Below are positions 17,767-28,000 of a stretch of DNA of 64,000 nucleotides, one piece after another. The notes beneath the pieces were generated by a model. It was given only the letters and a program-made list of their open reading frames with translations. It was not told the DNA's origin and did not search any database. Position 1 is the first letter of the stretch, and each line of letters opens with the position of its first letter. The translations under genes were made by a program, and so were the position numbers. Origin of the DNA: Salinivirgaceae bacterium (GTDB lineage: Bacteria; Bacteroidota; Bacteroidia; Bacteroidales; SZUA-534); contig JAGCNL010000044.1 in NCBI GenBank assembly GCA_017645945.1, positions 1 to 64,000 on the forward strand. The letters run 5' to 3'.

Positions 17767-20118
17767 ATGAGCAGTAGATTGGCAGATACGGCAAAACGGC
17801 TGTGGCGGCTGACGGTTACGAAGGTTGCCACTGGCATTGCAGCTATTTTTCTGCTCTGGCTGGCGGTCATGTTCATTACCACGCCGCGCCCGCTCTTCGG
17901 CAACAACTACGCCACTGTGGTTATTGCCGACGACGGTTCGCTGCTAGGCGCGCGCCTTGCCCCCGACGAGCAGTGGCGTTTCCCGCCCATTGACACCACA
18001 CCCGACAAACTGGCCACGTGCCTTATTATGTTCGAGGACAAGAACTTCTACCGCCACCATGGTGTCGACGCGGGTGCTGTGGTTAGGGCTGTGTATCAGA
18101 ATATCAGCAGCCGGCATATACAGTCGGGGGCCAGCACCATCACTATGCAGTTGGCAAGGCTCTCGTACGGACACAACCGCCGGACTTTTGTGCAAAAACT
18201 GCGCGAGACCAACCGCGCCATCTTCCTCGAACTGACAATGAGCAAACAGCGGATACTGAGCTCGTACATATCGCATGCGCCGTTCGGCGGCAATGTGGTT
18301 GGGGCATCAGCGGCGGCATGGCGCTACTTCGGCCGCAGTGCCGACAAACTCTCTTGGGCCGAGGCCGCCACTCTTGCCGTGCTGCCCAATTCACCATCGC
18401 TCATCCACATGGGCAAAAATCGCGCCCGGCTCGCCAAAAAACGCGACGGGCTGCTACTCCGCCTCAAAAACGAAGGCATCATAAGCGACACCGACTACTC
18501 TCTGGCAGTGAGCGAGCCGCTGCCGACAGAACCGCTGCCGTTGCCAAACTCAGCCCCGCATCTGCTTACGCGCGTGTGGAGCGAACGACCAGGGCAGCAG
18601 ACTGAGACAACCATCAAGTTCGACCTTCAGCAAAATGTCCAAAACACGGTAAACCGATATGTTGAGCAATACAAATCGAACTACATCCACAACATGGCTG
18701 TTGTTGTGGCAGAGGTTGAGACGGGCAACGTGACAGCCTACGTGGGTAATACCACATCGTCCAACGACGAGCGCGGCAGCAATCAGGTTGACGTAGCTGT
18801 AGCCCCGCGGTCGTCGGGCAGCATACTCAAGCCCTTTCTGTACGCGGCCATGCTCACCGACGGTAGCATAACACCTACAATGCTTATTCCTGATATTCCG
18901 CTGAATATCAACGGTTTCTCGCCTCAGAACTTCAGCCGTAAATTCAGCGGTGCAGTGCCCGCGGCCGAGGCTCTGCGCTCGTCGCTCAACGTGCCGCTGG
19001 TGCGCATGCTGCAACGCTACAATGTGGCCCGTTTTCTGACCTTGCTGCGCAAAATAGGTCTCACCACACTTCCTTTCGATGACCAACATTACGGAGCATC
19101 ACTCATACTTGGCGGCGCCGAGGTGTCGCTAATGGACCTGTGCGGCGCCTACGCGTCAATGGCTCGAGACCTAAACCAGAAAGACAACACCGTATCCGAC
19201 TACCGTCAGCTCAGTTTCATGCCCGGCAGCAAGCCCCGCACGATTGAAAGCCCGTTTACCGACGCCTCCATATACACCACATTCGAGGCAATGTCGAACC
19301 TGAACCGTCCCGAGGAAGAATCGACATGGCAAATGTTCAGAAGCATGAAGAAGATAGCATGGAAAACGGGCACGAGCTACGGCTCACGCGACGCTTGGTG
19401 CGTTGGCGTAACACCGAGCCATGTGGTTGGTGTGTGGGTGGGCAATGCCGACGGCGAGGGACGCGCTGGCATGACGGGCGTAGGATTCGCAGCTCCGGTA
19501 ATGTTCTCGGTATTCTCCATGCTGCCCAACGACGGCTGGTTCGAACAACCGCTTGGCGAAATGGAGCTTATTCCGATATGTCGCCAAAGCGGATTCCGCG
19601 CAGGCAACAACTGCACCGACATCGATACTCTGATAATGCCGCTGGCTGTGATAAAAACTGAATGTTGCCCCTATCACCACCTTATCCACCTCTCGCCCGA
19701 CCGCAAATATCAGGTGAACAGTTCGTGCATGCCTGTAAGTCAGATAATAACCGAGCCTCGGTTTGTGCTGCCGCCAACAATGGCCTACTATTATCGGCAG
19801 CAACATATTGATTATGAACCGATACCGCCATATCATCCTCAGTGCCAGGCCGACTTGCGGAATACCATGCAGCTAATTTATCCAGAAAATGGTTCCAAAC
19901 TGGTGCGCACCACCGACTTCGACGGCAGCCAAAGCCGCTTTGTGTTCCGCGCGGCGCATGCAGGCAGTAGCACCATCTACTGGCACATCGACGACAGCTT
20001 CATCGGCTCCACCACCGACCTTCATGAGTTATCGGTCAGTGTGGCGCCCGGCCGCCATACGCTTACCATTGTCGATACCGAAGGTAACCGCGCTTCGGTG
20101 AGATTTGAGGCGCTGTGA
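17767..20118 (+). CDS. pbpC: Penicillin-binding protein 1C (bifunctional class A PBP)
   Basis: The 783-residue protein has an N-terminal membrane anchor (about 18-40). A GT51 glycosyltransferase follows, with FEDKNFYRHHGVD and GASTITMQLARL. The transpeptidase has the active-site SxxK as SILK (after VAPRSSG), SLN within RSSLNVPL, and KTGTS (WKTGTSYGSRDAW). A C-terminal beta domain (about 695-783) fits the BiPBP_C domain specific to PBP1C. It polymerises and cross-links peptidoglycan on the periplasmic face. Head-to-head arrangement with the macroglobulin gene supports the 1C assignment over 1A or 1B. Confidence 0.94.
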   Translation: MSSRLADTAKRLWRLTVTKVATGIAAIFLLWLAVMFITTPRPLFGNNYATVVIADDGSLLGARLAPDEQWRFPPIDTTPDKLATCLIMFEDKNFYRHHGVDAGAVVRAVYQNISSRHIQSGASTITMQLARLSYGHNRRTFVQKLRETNRAIFLELTMSKQRILSSYISHAPFGGNVVGASAAAWRYFGRSADKLSWAEAATLAVLPNSPSLIHMGKNRARLAKKRDGLLLRLKNEGIISDTDYSLAVSEPLPTEPLPLPNSAPHLLTRVWSERPGQQTETTIKFDLQQNVQNTVNRYVEQYKSNYIHNMAVVVAEVETGNVTAYVGNTTSSNDERGSNQVDVAVAPRSSGSILKPFLYAAMLTDGSITPTMLIPDIPLNINGFSPQNFSRKFSGAVPAAEALRSSLNVPLVRMLQRYNVARFLTLLRKIGLTTLPFDDQHYGASLILGGAEVSLMDLCGAYASMARDLNQKDNTVSDYRQLSFMPGSKPRTIESPFTDASIYTTFEAMSNLNRPEEESTWQMFRSMKKIAWKTGTSYGSRDAWCVGVTPSHVVGVWVGNADGEGRAGMTGVGFAAPVMFSVFSMLPNDGWFEQPLGEMELIPICRQSGFRAGNNCTDIDTLIMPLAVIKTECCPYHHLIHLSPDRKYQVNSSCMPVSQIITEPRFVLPPTMAYYYRQQHIDYEPIPPYHPQCQADLRNTMQLIYPENGSKLVRTTDFDGSQSRFVFRAAHAGSSTIYWHIDDSFIGSTTDLHELSVSVAPGRHTLTIVDTEGNRASVRFEAL

Positions 20119-20254
20119 ATTTGGATAGAATATGAGGATTTGTAATGATTCAATATTTCTTCGGCAATACTATCTGCCTCCCAAAAGGTAACCTTTCTTC
20201 ATTAAAAGGTCAACTGCAGAATCCTCACCTATTTTCAGTAATGTTTAAGTAAGA

Positions 20255-20334
20255 AAAAAATGACAGCTTGCAAGCTATTGACCTACAAGCTGTTAGGCAT
20301 TAAATCTGTTGGCGTACAGGAACATGAACATTGA
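20255..20334. repeat. Left copy of tRNA-Gln 3'-end/terminator repeat (candidate attachment site)
   Basis: This segment aligns without gaps to 30515-30594; 52 of 60 bases match over 20261-20320. It contains a minus-strand terminator-like hairpin (arms 20264-20270 and 20286-20292) and the 15-base core CTGTTGGCGTACAGG (20306-20320). In the right copy that core is the 3' end of tRNA-Gln. Weak similarity to the tRNA T-arm continues to about 20334, where the 210-residue ORF begins. I read it as the left junction of an integrated element or the remnant of a duplicated tRNA. Confidence 0.65.
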
Positions 20335-20956
20335 GAAATATGGTCTTTCCCAAAAGAGTCAAGGAGAAGATTTCGAACAATTCGTCTCTGAAAAGCTGAG
20401 ATATAATCATTCTTATAAGTTGCGAGGAGCTCGTGATTATATGTCACTGGTAAAAGAAGGGAATGTTTTTCTCATTGTAGATACAGAAGAGATTCCAATA
20501 TTGGATGTTGATTTAATAGATAAGGCATATGGTGTGATTGCAAATGAAGGTGAACCCGTTGCGTTATTCAAAAGAAAGAAAGTGGCTCATGATTATCTTC
20601 GGGGTTATATAGGGTTTCATTTGTGGAAAACGGAAGGTCTTGATGGAGAACCAGATGGTTCATATTCTTACATATCAGGGACAAATAGCGAATCAATAAA
20701 AATCATGCCTAATACGAAAATGGACAAGATGCCTCGCGCCCGCCGTATTTTCATTCTCCATAAAGAGAATCCAGAACTAATCGAACAGCAGATATCTGAA
20801 ATTTGTAATATGTTGAAGTTCGGTTTTGGAAGATGGAATGAGATAATGACTTATCCATTTCCGTTCAAATTCTTGCAAGAATATCTTGACAATGCGGCAG
20901 AGATAGCATATTCAATACATTGGAAGGATATTACATCTAAAAAAGACTTGGTGTAA
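20324..20956 (+). CDS. Hypothetical protein, island gene
   Basis: This soluble protein of 210 residues has no signal peptide and no family I recognise. Features seen: an N-terminal GEDFEQFVSEKLRY helix, a beta-rich centre (EGNVFLIVDTEEIPILDVD), a YISGTNSESIKIMP segment and an aromatic C-terminal part (GFGRWNEIMTYPFPF). I chose the ATG at 20324 over a TTG at 20309, which lies inside the tRNA-derived core. Codons are much more AT-rich than in the neighbouring pbpC. It is the first gene inside the putative island, and its start appears to have formed within decayed tRNA sequence. Confidence 0.6.
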   Translation: MNIEKYGLSQKSQGEDFEQFVSEKLRYNHSYKLRGARDYMSLVKEGNVFLIVDTEEIPILDVDLIDKAYGVIANEGEPVALFKRKKVAHDYLRGYIGFHLWKTEGLDGEPDGSYSYISGTNSESIKIMPNTKMDKMPRARRIFILHKENPELIEQQISEICNMLKFGFGRWNEIMTYPFPFKFLQEYLDNAAEIAYSIHWKDITSKKDLV

Positions 20957-21060
20957 GTGTTAATGTGCCAATAGCCGCATACGGAAGAGATTGCTTCTTA
21001 TTTGTTGTAATTATATCATTTATGTTGGTGGTCTGGTTGGGTGATGGCTGAAAGTTGGCG
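20957..21060. other. AT-rich intergenic stretch
   Basis: No gene, promoter word or structure was recognised between the hypothetical gene and the ATPase-gene remnant. Confidence 0.4.
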
Positions 21061-21189
21061 AGGTTCAAATCTGACACCATTACCAAAAAGGCCATTCACA
21101 CCACACTGATTACCACCTACGGCCTACGCAACAACAGCCATAGTGGAATAGTGCAGAGCGTTGTCACAATGAACGATTTGTTTAATTAA
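21061..21189 (+). pseudogene. C-terminal remnant of an AAA-family ATPase gene
   Basis: A 42-codon open frame ending in TAA encodes a segment with ITKKAIHTTLITTYGL and GIVQSVVTMNDLFN. This looks like the conserved C-terminus of Bacteroidetes AAA ATPases that end in a nuclease-like domain. There is no start codon and no upstream continuation: the preceding sequence does not encode the rest. It is evidence for loss of an earlier ATPase gene next to the intact DUF4143 ATPase gene. Confidence 0.6.
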
Positions 21190-21308
21190 TGCTCTAAATT
21201 GAAAATGTGGCAGAATGATTGCAGACCGTTTTCAGCGTCATTATAAAAGAACCCGATGAGGTGAACTTGCCCAAGTTGATAACGCTGAATATGAATTATT
21301 TTCAAATG

Positions 21309-21343
21309 AGCTTTACCAAAAATGCCCAAGTTTTGGTAAAGCT
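21309..21343. repeat. Perfect 13-bp inverted repeat
   Basis: AGCTTTACCAAAA (21309-21321) is mirrored by TTTTGGTAAAGCT (21331-21343) with a 9-base loop. No T-run follows, so it is not an obvious terminator. It may be an operator or a stable RNA hairpin. A partial third copy (GTGGTAAAG) follows at about 21345. Confidence 0.6.
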
Positions 21344-21490
21344 TGTGGTAAAGTTAGTGACGAGACTATTTTTGCTTTGCTTCGTGTATGTATATCCGCA
21401 GTCGTCGTTAAAGAAATCCGTTTTGTGAGTAGGCTTTAGCTCTTGCGGTTGTGATGAAATCAGGCATAACAGGGGAAATAAAACCTCAAT

Positions 21491-21577
21491 ATTTTGCGAA
21501 AACTGCAGTTTCGGGTCAAAAACATTTTGCGAAAAGTGCAGTTTTAGGGTTAAAACATTTTGCGAAAACTGCAAATC
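21491..21577 (+). repeat. Three 33-base direct repeats before the DUF4143 ATPase gene
   Basis: The unit begins ATTTTGCGAAAACTGCA at 21491, 21524 and 21557, exactly 33 bases apart; the second copy has G for C (AAAAGTGCA). The first copy includes the palindrome AAACTGCAGTTT. The last copy ends about 30 bases before the ATPase start, so the array covers its promoter region. Spacing of about three helical turns suits cooperative binding of a regulator, possibly autoregulation. Confidence 0.75.
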
Positions 21578-21607
21578 GTTATATATTGCGCCAAAATTCA
21601 ATAAGTT

Positions 21608-22942
21608 ATGACAATGGTGTTCAAACGGAAACTATACGACAGAATGCTTCAGTGGAGAAATGAACGAAAAGGCTCCACGGCATTGCTGATAAAAGGTGCA
21701 AGACGAGTTGGTAAAAGCACGCTTGTCGAAGATTTTGCCAGGCGTGAGTATAAATCGTACATTTTGATTGATTTTGCAGAGACATCGACAGAAATCAGCG
21801 AATTATTTGAGAACACACGGGATTTGGACTTTTTCTTTTTCCGTTTGCAAAACATCTATCACACACAACTTTACGAAAGGGAGTCGGTAATTATTTTCGA
21901 CGAAGTTCAGTTGCAGCCATTGGCACGCCAGGCAATAAAATACTTGGTCAAAGATGGCCGATACGATTTCATCGAAACAGGCTCGTTGCTCTCGATTAAG
22001 AAAAACGTTAAAAACATTCTTATTCCGTCAGAAGAGACTCGGCTGACGCTATATCCAATGGATTTTGAAGAGTTTAGAATGGCTTTGGGCGACACCAATA
22101 CGTTTGGTTTTATGCGTGAGGCATACGAAATGAAACGCCAAATGGGACAAGCCGTGCACCGCCAGTGGATGCGTGATTTGCGGCTCTATATGGTTGTGGG
22201 CGGTATGCCGCAAGCAGTTGACACATACTTAAATACCAACAATTTGCAACTTGTTGATGATAAGAAACGAGAGATAATCCAACTATATGACGATGACTTT
22301 CGGAAAATCGATGATTCGGGAGTTGCATCACGAATGTTTATCGACATTCCGTCGCAACTTTCGGGCAATGCCAACCGATTTATGATTTCGTCAGCCACCG
22401 ACAGCCGTATCACTGAATCAATCAACCTGATTGTCAAAGATATGGAAGACAGCATGGTGGTCAACATCGCATACCACGCCAACGACCCAAATGTGGGGAT
22501 GGGCTTGAACAAAGATTACAATCGCTTCAAGATGTTTATGAACGACACGGGGTTGTTCCTGACATTGGCATTTTGGGATAAGAGTTGCACGGAAAACACT
22601 ATATATCAAAAACTTCTGTCTGACAAAATAAATACAAATCTGGGATATGTATACGAGAATCTGATTTCTCAAATGTTGAGGGCTGAAGGTAACGAGTTGT
22701 ACTATTACACTTTTCCAGATGGCAACAATCACAACTATGAGGTGGATTTTTTGTTGTCGAGAGGCAGTAAAATTGTTCCGATAGAAGTGAAATCGTCTGG
22801 GTACAAGTCGCACAAATCGTTGGATGAGTTTTGTAAGAAGTTTTCGTCACGCATCGGGGAACGGATATTGCTATACACAAAAGATTATCAAAAAGATGGT
22901 GAGACAACTTGCATCCCTTCATATTTCGCACCATTTATATAG
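21608..22942 (+). CDS. AAA ATPase with DUF4143/nuclease-like C-terminus
   Basis: The protein has 444 residues. The N-terminal ATPase shows Walker A GARRVGKST and Walker B VIIFDEVQLQP, followed by an IETGSLLSI sensor-1-like segment. The C-terminal half matches DUF4143, with a PD-(D/E)xK-like core: YEVDFLLS then PIEVKSS. Such proteins are common, often mobile accessory ATPases of unclear role in Bacteroidetes. Start is ATG at 21608, with an alternative ATG two codons later. It follows three 33-base repeats and sits inside the putative island. No linked restriction or toxin gene identifies a pathway. Confidence 0.85.
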   Translation: MTMVFKRKLYDRMLQWRNERKGSTALLIKGARRVGKSTLVEDFARREYKSYILIDFAETSTEISELFENTRDLDFFFFRLQNIYHTQLYERESVIIFDEVQLQPLARQAIKYLVKDGRYDFIETGSLLSIKKNVKNILIPSEETRLTLYPMDFEEFRMALGDTNTFGFMREAYEMKRQMGQAVHRQWMRDLRLYMVVGGMPQAVDTYLNTNNLQLVDDKKREIIQLYDDDFRKIDDSGVASRMFIDIPSQLSGNANRFMISSATDSRITESINLIVKDMEDSMVVNIAYHANDPNVGMGLNKDYNRFKMFMNDTGLFLTLAFWDKSCTENTIYQKLLSDKINTNLGYVYENLISQMLRAEGNELYYYTFPDGNNHNYEVDFLLSRGSKIVPIEVKSSGYKSHKSLDEFCKKFSSRIGERILLYTKDYQKDGETTCIPSYFAPFI

Positions 22943-22990
22943 CAATGCGGGATAGCTAGGTCGTCCACAAAAAAACTCTCGTCATAACGA

Positions 22991-22998
22991 TACTTTTG
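22991..22998 (+). promoter_or_regulatory. -7 promoter element before the AlbA-type gene
   Basis: TACTTTTG is a perfect -7 word. It lies about 130 bases before the presumed start of the frameshifted AlbA-type gene and 40 bases before a short ORF start at 23038. Confidence 0.5.
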
Positions 22999-23124
22999 GC
23001 TGAAGTACACTGTTTATCGTTTTTGCAAGGATTTATAATGGTTCCAAAAGTGGTAAAATCAACGAGATTTGGCATCGTTATAATTAGAGCGGAATTGGTT
23101 GATAAACAAGCGTTGAAAAAGAAA

Positions 23125-24615
23125 ATGGTCGATAAAACCATTGCTGAACAAGAGGAAACTTGAGTCCAACCGCATTGAGTTCAAGAAGGGTTGGAACCCA
23201 ACCGACATCTATCGAAGTATATGCGCATTTGCCAACGATTTCGACAACCTTGGTGGCGGCTATATTCTGGTGGGCGTTGAGGAGGAACTCGGTATGGCAA
23301 AACGTCCAGTAACGGGATACAGCCCGAGTCGATTGACGGCATATTGAAACAAATGGTGGGGTTCAACAATCTGATTGACCCATATTATATGCCACGAACA
23401 TCGGTGGAAGATGTTGATGGGCGGCAAATTCTTGTGATTTGGGTTCCTTCTGGAGCGAACCGACCTTATGCTGTTCCGTCGGATGTGTTGGCAAAGGAAA
23501 AGAAGTATTCTTATTTCATCCGAAGTGGCACAAGCAGTATAGTTGCTAAAGGCGAGGTTTTGGATGAATTGAGAGAGATGGCCAACCGTGTGCCCTTCGA
23601 TGAGCCCCCGAATCCCGATATCAAGCCTACGGACATTTCGATGGCCTTGGTCCGCGATTACCTTGCGCAGACTGAAAGCCGACTTGAACCCTTGCTTTTC
23701 ACACAACCTCTGGAACAGACCTTGGAGCAAATGGATTTGATGTCGGGACCGACAGAGAACAGAATGATTAAGAATGTGGCGGCAATGATGTTTTGCGAGT
23801 CACCTGATAAGTTTTTCAAATACACGCAGGTTGACATCGTGATATTCCCGAAAGGTCGTGTGAAAGGCCCAAACAATTTCAGTGAGACCACAATCAAAGG
23901 CAGTGTGCCACAATTGATACAAGGTGCGCTGACGTATTTGAAAAGCAATGTTATCCGCGAATATGTGAACAAGCAAAAGAATGTTCCCGAGAGTATCCGT
24001 TTCTTTAACTATCCGCTTCAAGCGCTGGAAGAAGCCATTGTCAATGCTTTGTATCACCGCGATTATCAGCAATACGAGCCTGTTGAAATATCTGTAGAGC
24101 CAGATGGTATCAATATTTTAAGCATCCCAGGTCCTGACCGCAGCATTTCAAAGTCGGACATCGATAATGGGAACAAAATGGTTTCGCGTCGCTATCGCAA
24201 CCGCCGTTTGGGTGATTTTCTTAAAGAAATGGGCTTGACCGAAGGCCGTTCCACTGGCATACCGACCATTCAGGAGGAACTAGTCAAGAACGGTTCGCCC
24301 CGCGCTATCATTGAGACCAACGACGAGCGCAATTTCATCAATGTGTTTATCCCCGTTCACGAAGGTTGCGGCGATATTGTTGAGTTAAATGTCACCAAAG
24401 ATGTCACCAAAGATGTCACCAAAGAACTTACTGAACGTCAGATTATTATAGAGGGTTTGATTCGCAAAAACCCAGAGATAACAATCCCCGAAATGTCACT
24501 AAAGATGAATGTTACTACCCGAACAATAAAACGAGATATCTCTGCTCTTATTGAGATGGGCATACTAGTGCGCCAGGGAGGAAGGAAAGATGGCCAGTGG
24601 ATTTTGGTGAAGTAA
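23125..24615 (+). pseudogene. Frameshifted AlbA_2/Schlafen-type ATP-binding regulator
   Basis: Two overlapping frames together encode one protein. The first (to 23347) has ESNRIEFKKGWNPTDIY and GGGYILVGVEE, the AlbA_2 nucleotide-binding start. The second (from 23344) continues with MVGFNNLIDPYYMPRTS, YPLQALEEAIVNALYHRDYQ and a C-terminal winged helix. A one-base deletion near 23314-23320 separates them: reading the next frame there gives QPESIDGILKQMV, which joins smoothly. A second break near 23160 is likely, because the upstream frame from ATG 23125 (MVDKTIAEQEET) stops just where ESNRIEF begins. A short frame from 23038 (VPKVVKSTRF) is continuous with it. A VTKDVTKDVTK tandem repeat sits before the helix-turn-helix. 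Probably inactive unless the breaks are errors. Confidence 0.75.
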
Positions 24616-25025
24616 ACGTCAGTTATTGCGAATTTTTACCGCCATTTATTAATGGTCCTGTTCCTTAAACAAGATATTATTAGTCCATTTACACAATTTG
24701 ATTACGCAAGGTAACAAATGGTAAAGAAAACATCAATGATATTTTGCTGTTGTATTTTCTTTTTTCATTAATGGTAACAGCAGTTTAAAACTGACGAACG
24801 GAGAGTTTTGTTTTTGTTTCAAATGTTCTACGAAAATGCCGTATTTCGAGTGATTTTATGTGCTGACGAATATGATACAAACGTGTTGGCATAAGCCAAT
24901 AAGTTGTATGCGTCGTTGTATATCCCAGTTAAGTTGCTGTTGTTGGGCTGTAGTTGCAATTCATAATAATTAAAAAGTTGGTGTGCATTATAACAAATCG
25001 TCTAACAGCCCCCAAAACAACAATA
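24616..25025. other. AT-rich intergenic region
   Basis: This 410-base stretch has no convincing gene. The only recognisable structure is a 23-base repeat unit at 24787-24809, repeated at 29502-29525 on the other side of the BspA-like gene. Confidence 0.5.
24787..24809. repeat. Short repeat flanking the BspA-like gene (copy 1)
   Basis: AAAACTGACGAACGGAGAG followed by TTTT. Its near copy at 29502-29525 has one inserted G and one G-to-T change. Each copy has AAAACT...AGTTTT inverted ends. The two copies bracket 4.7 kb containing only the BspA-like gene and intergenic DNA. Confidence 0.45.
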
Positions 25026-25058
25026 AAAAGCCCCACGGCAATTTGCCGCAGGGCTTTT
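25026..25058 (-). terminator. Intrinsic terminator of the BspA-like gene
   Basis: AAAAGCCC...GGGCTTTT outer stem with an inner GGCAATTTGCC stem, 23 bases after the minus-strand stop. Confidence 0.8.
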
Positions 25059-25081
25059 GTGTTTGAAATTCTATATGGTTA

Positions 25082-28000
25082 TCAATCGATAATCATTACC
25101 CGTTTAGCGGTGTTGCAAACTCTAACAACATAAACGCCTGAGACATTGATTCTGATTTCGGCATTAGTGTCGTTGGATGTTGCCACCAGAGCGCCCATAG
25201 CGTTGTAAACACGGATTTCGGCATCGGCATTTTCAATCACAATGATGTTATGATGAGCGTAGATGCAGACTGCGTTGGTGGCATCATCGGCAACGGTAGT
25301 GTTGTCTTTAGGCAGTTTGGTGCCTTCAGCCACGCGGGTGTCGGTTGCACCGCAGCCATGCTCACAAACGGCAGTCTCGGTACCATCGGCTTCGGTTGTG
25401 GCATCGTTATTGAAGATGTAATTCTCAAACATATGTCCTAAGGCGGGTATTGCCTCTTGTGCCAAAATTACGGTTTCACAAACCGAGCAATGCTTGCCTT
25501 CGGTTTTGCCAGCTTCCGTACAAGTTGCAGCAACGGCTGCATCAACGACTTCAGTGTGGCCGTTAGCAGGAACTGTGTCTGAGTTGTACGAATGGTTGCA
25601 TACAGAGCAGGTGTGGGTGGTGAATCCAACCTCAGTGCATGTAGGAGAGGTGATAGCAGAGCCATAGGAGTGTCCTTTGGCAGGGATAACCTCTTGTGCA
25701 ACCAGAACAGCCTCGCAAACCGAGCAATGCTTGCCTTCGGTTTTACCAGCTTCTGTGCAGGTGGCTGCAACTGCGGCATCAACAACTTCTTTGTGCCCAA
25801 GCGCTTCAACATTCTGTTGTGCTACCAAAACCGTATTGCATACCGAGCAGTGCTTGCCTTCGGTTTTGCCAGTTCCCGTGCAGGTGGCTGCAACTGCGAC
25901 ATCAACGACTTCTTTGTGCCCAAGTGCTTCAACATTCTGTTGTGCTACCAAAACAGCATTACATACTGAGCAGTGCTTGCCTTCAGTTTTGCCAGCCTCC
26001 GTGCAGGTTGGAGCAACAGCGGCATCAACGACTTCTGTGTGGCCAAGCGCTTCAACATTCTGTTGTGCTACCAAAACCGTATTACATACTGAGCAGTGCT
26101 TGCCTTCGGTTAAGCCAGTTTCAGTGCATGTGGGCACCTTGGCGGCATCTGTAACTTCAGTGTGAGCTAACTTGGCGATTTCCTTTTTCGTGCGGCTAAC
26201 CTCTGCTTGACATACAGTGCAGAAAACCACAGAATCGCGTGAGCCTGCAGCAGAGCAAGTTGCCGCCACCACATTCTCAAATACAGCTTCGCCGTCGGTG
26301 TGGCCGTTGGCCAATATATCCATAACGGCTTTTGTCTGTGTTGTGAATTTACTATCGGTGAAATTTGCAGTGTATGTGGTAGTTCCCATTTCCTCGCAAG
26401 TAGGCGCGATAGTTTCTTCGCTGGTGATTGTGGCGTTTTCTGTCACAACGTGGTTCGCATCGTGTAGGCAAACGGTTGTTGCCGTGCAAGCGCTGCCGTC
26501 TTCAGCCCAAGCGTAGGTTGGAGTGCCGTAGCTGTGCTGCAATGCAGGAATATTCACAACATTTTTCGTTTGTGTAGAGAAATTGTTATCGGTGAAATTT
26601 GCAGTGTATGTGGTAGTTCCCATTTCCTCGCAAGTAGGCGCAATAGTTTCTTCGCTTGTTATTGTAGAGTTCTCAGTCACAACGTGGTTTGCATCGTGTT
26701 GGCATACGGTTGTTGCAGTGCAAGTGCTGCCGTCTTCAGCCCAAACGTAGGTTGGCGTGCCGTAGCTGTGCTGTAATGCAGGAATATCCACAACATTTTT
26801 CGTTTGCGTAGAGAACTTGCTGTCGGTGAATGCCGCGGTGTAGGTTGTTGTGCCTTTTACTTCGCAAGTAGGCGCGATAGTTTCTTCGCTGGTAATTGTG
26901 GCGTTTTCTGTCACAACGTGGTTTGCATCGTGTTGGCAAACTGTTGTTGCCGTGCAAGCGCTGCCGTCTTCAGCCCAAGCGTATGTCGGTGCGCCGTAGT
27001 TATGGCCCAAAGCAGGTATAACCTCTTGTGCCGTTATTATTTTCCCGCACTTTGTGCAATGTGTTCCTTCTGATAACCCGGATTCTGTGCACGTAGCGGT
27101 ACCTAAATCGGTAACAATATCGTGTCCTTTATACAAATTTGTAAAACCACACCAGGAAGTAGAAGAATAATCCACTGGCACACACACAGGTATTGTTTTG
27201 TCAACATTTGTAAATGAAGAAGATTTATATGTTGGTTCACTACGGCCCTCATAACAAATGGATGTCAGCCCGCTGCAATTTTCGAACGCATAGTCTCCTA
27301 TGCTTGTAACACCAACAGGTATGGTGACAGATGTTAAGCCGCTGCAACCATAGAACGCTGAGCTGCCTATGCTTGTAACTGAATTTAGAATGGTGACAGA
27401 TGTCAAACTGCTGCAATTTTTGAACGCATCCTCACCAATACTTGTAACACCATCTGGAATAGTATAAGATGCACTTGATTTCCCTGCGGGATAACATATC
27501 AAAGTCTTTTTGTCCTTACTGAATAGCACACCATCTATTGAACAGCAATATGCATTTTCTTCCGGTACATTTACCGATGTCAAACCTCTGCAATTACCAA
27601 ATGGATTTCCGAGAATGCCCTTTACATTAAATGTATTGCCAAAAGTTACTTCGTCGGGGATAGTCACTTCGCCAGACAGCGACGCTTTACATGATGATAT
27701 TTTGACTGTATTTTTATTCAATAACAGATAAGAAATGTTGTCTTTTGTGAAATACAGGCCCGAGTCAAAAAAATCAGCGTCACTATTTGTGTATATGGAG
27801 GTCAGATTATCGCTGTTAAACCAGAATGCTCCATAGCCAATATAAGAAACACCATCTCCAATTGTTATTGATGTCAGCCCATCGCATCCATTGAAAGCGC
27901 CATCGCCAATGAAAGTCACTGTATTTGGGATAGAAACTGATTCCAACTTATCGCATCCGTCGAATGCGTAATTGCCTATGTATGTTACTCCCGCTGTCAT

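Noticed and set aside
20140..20235. Coding remnant on the minus strand (GEDSAVDLLMKKGYLLGGR)
   Set aside because: The open stretch is only about 22 codons and has no family match; too little to annotate.
21491..21577. Three 33-base repeats as a CRISPR array
   Set aside because: The repeat parts are short, the spacers are similar to each other, and no cas gene is present.
23141..24615. Programmed frameshift in the AlbA-type gene
   Set aside because: No slippery heptamer, stem-loop or other recoding signal is visible near the junction; mutation is simpler.
25800..27010. BspA tandem repeats as CRISPR or satellite DNA
   Set aside because: They keep one reading frame and encode Cys-rich protein repeats.
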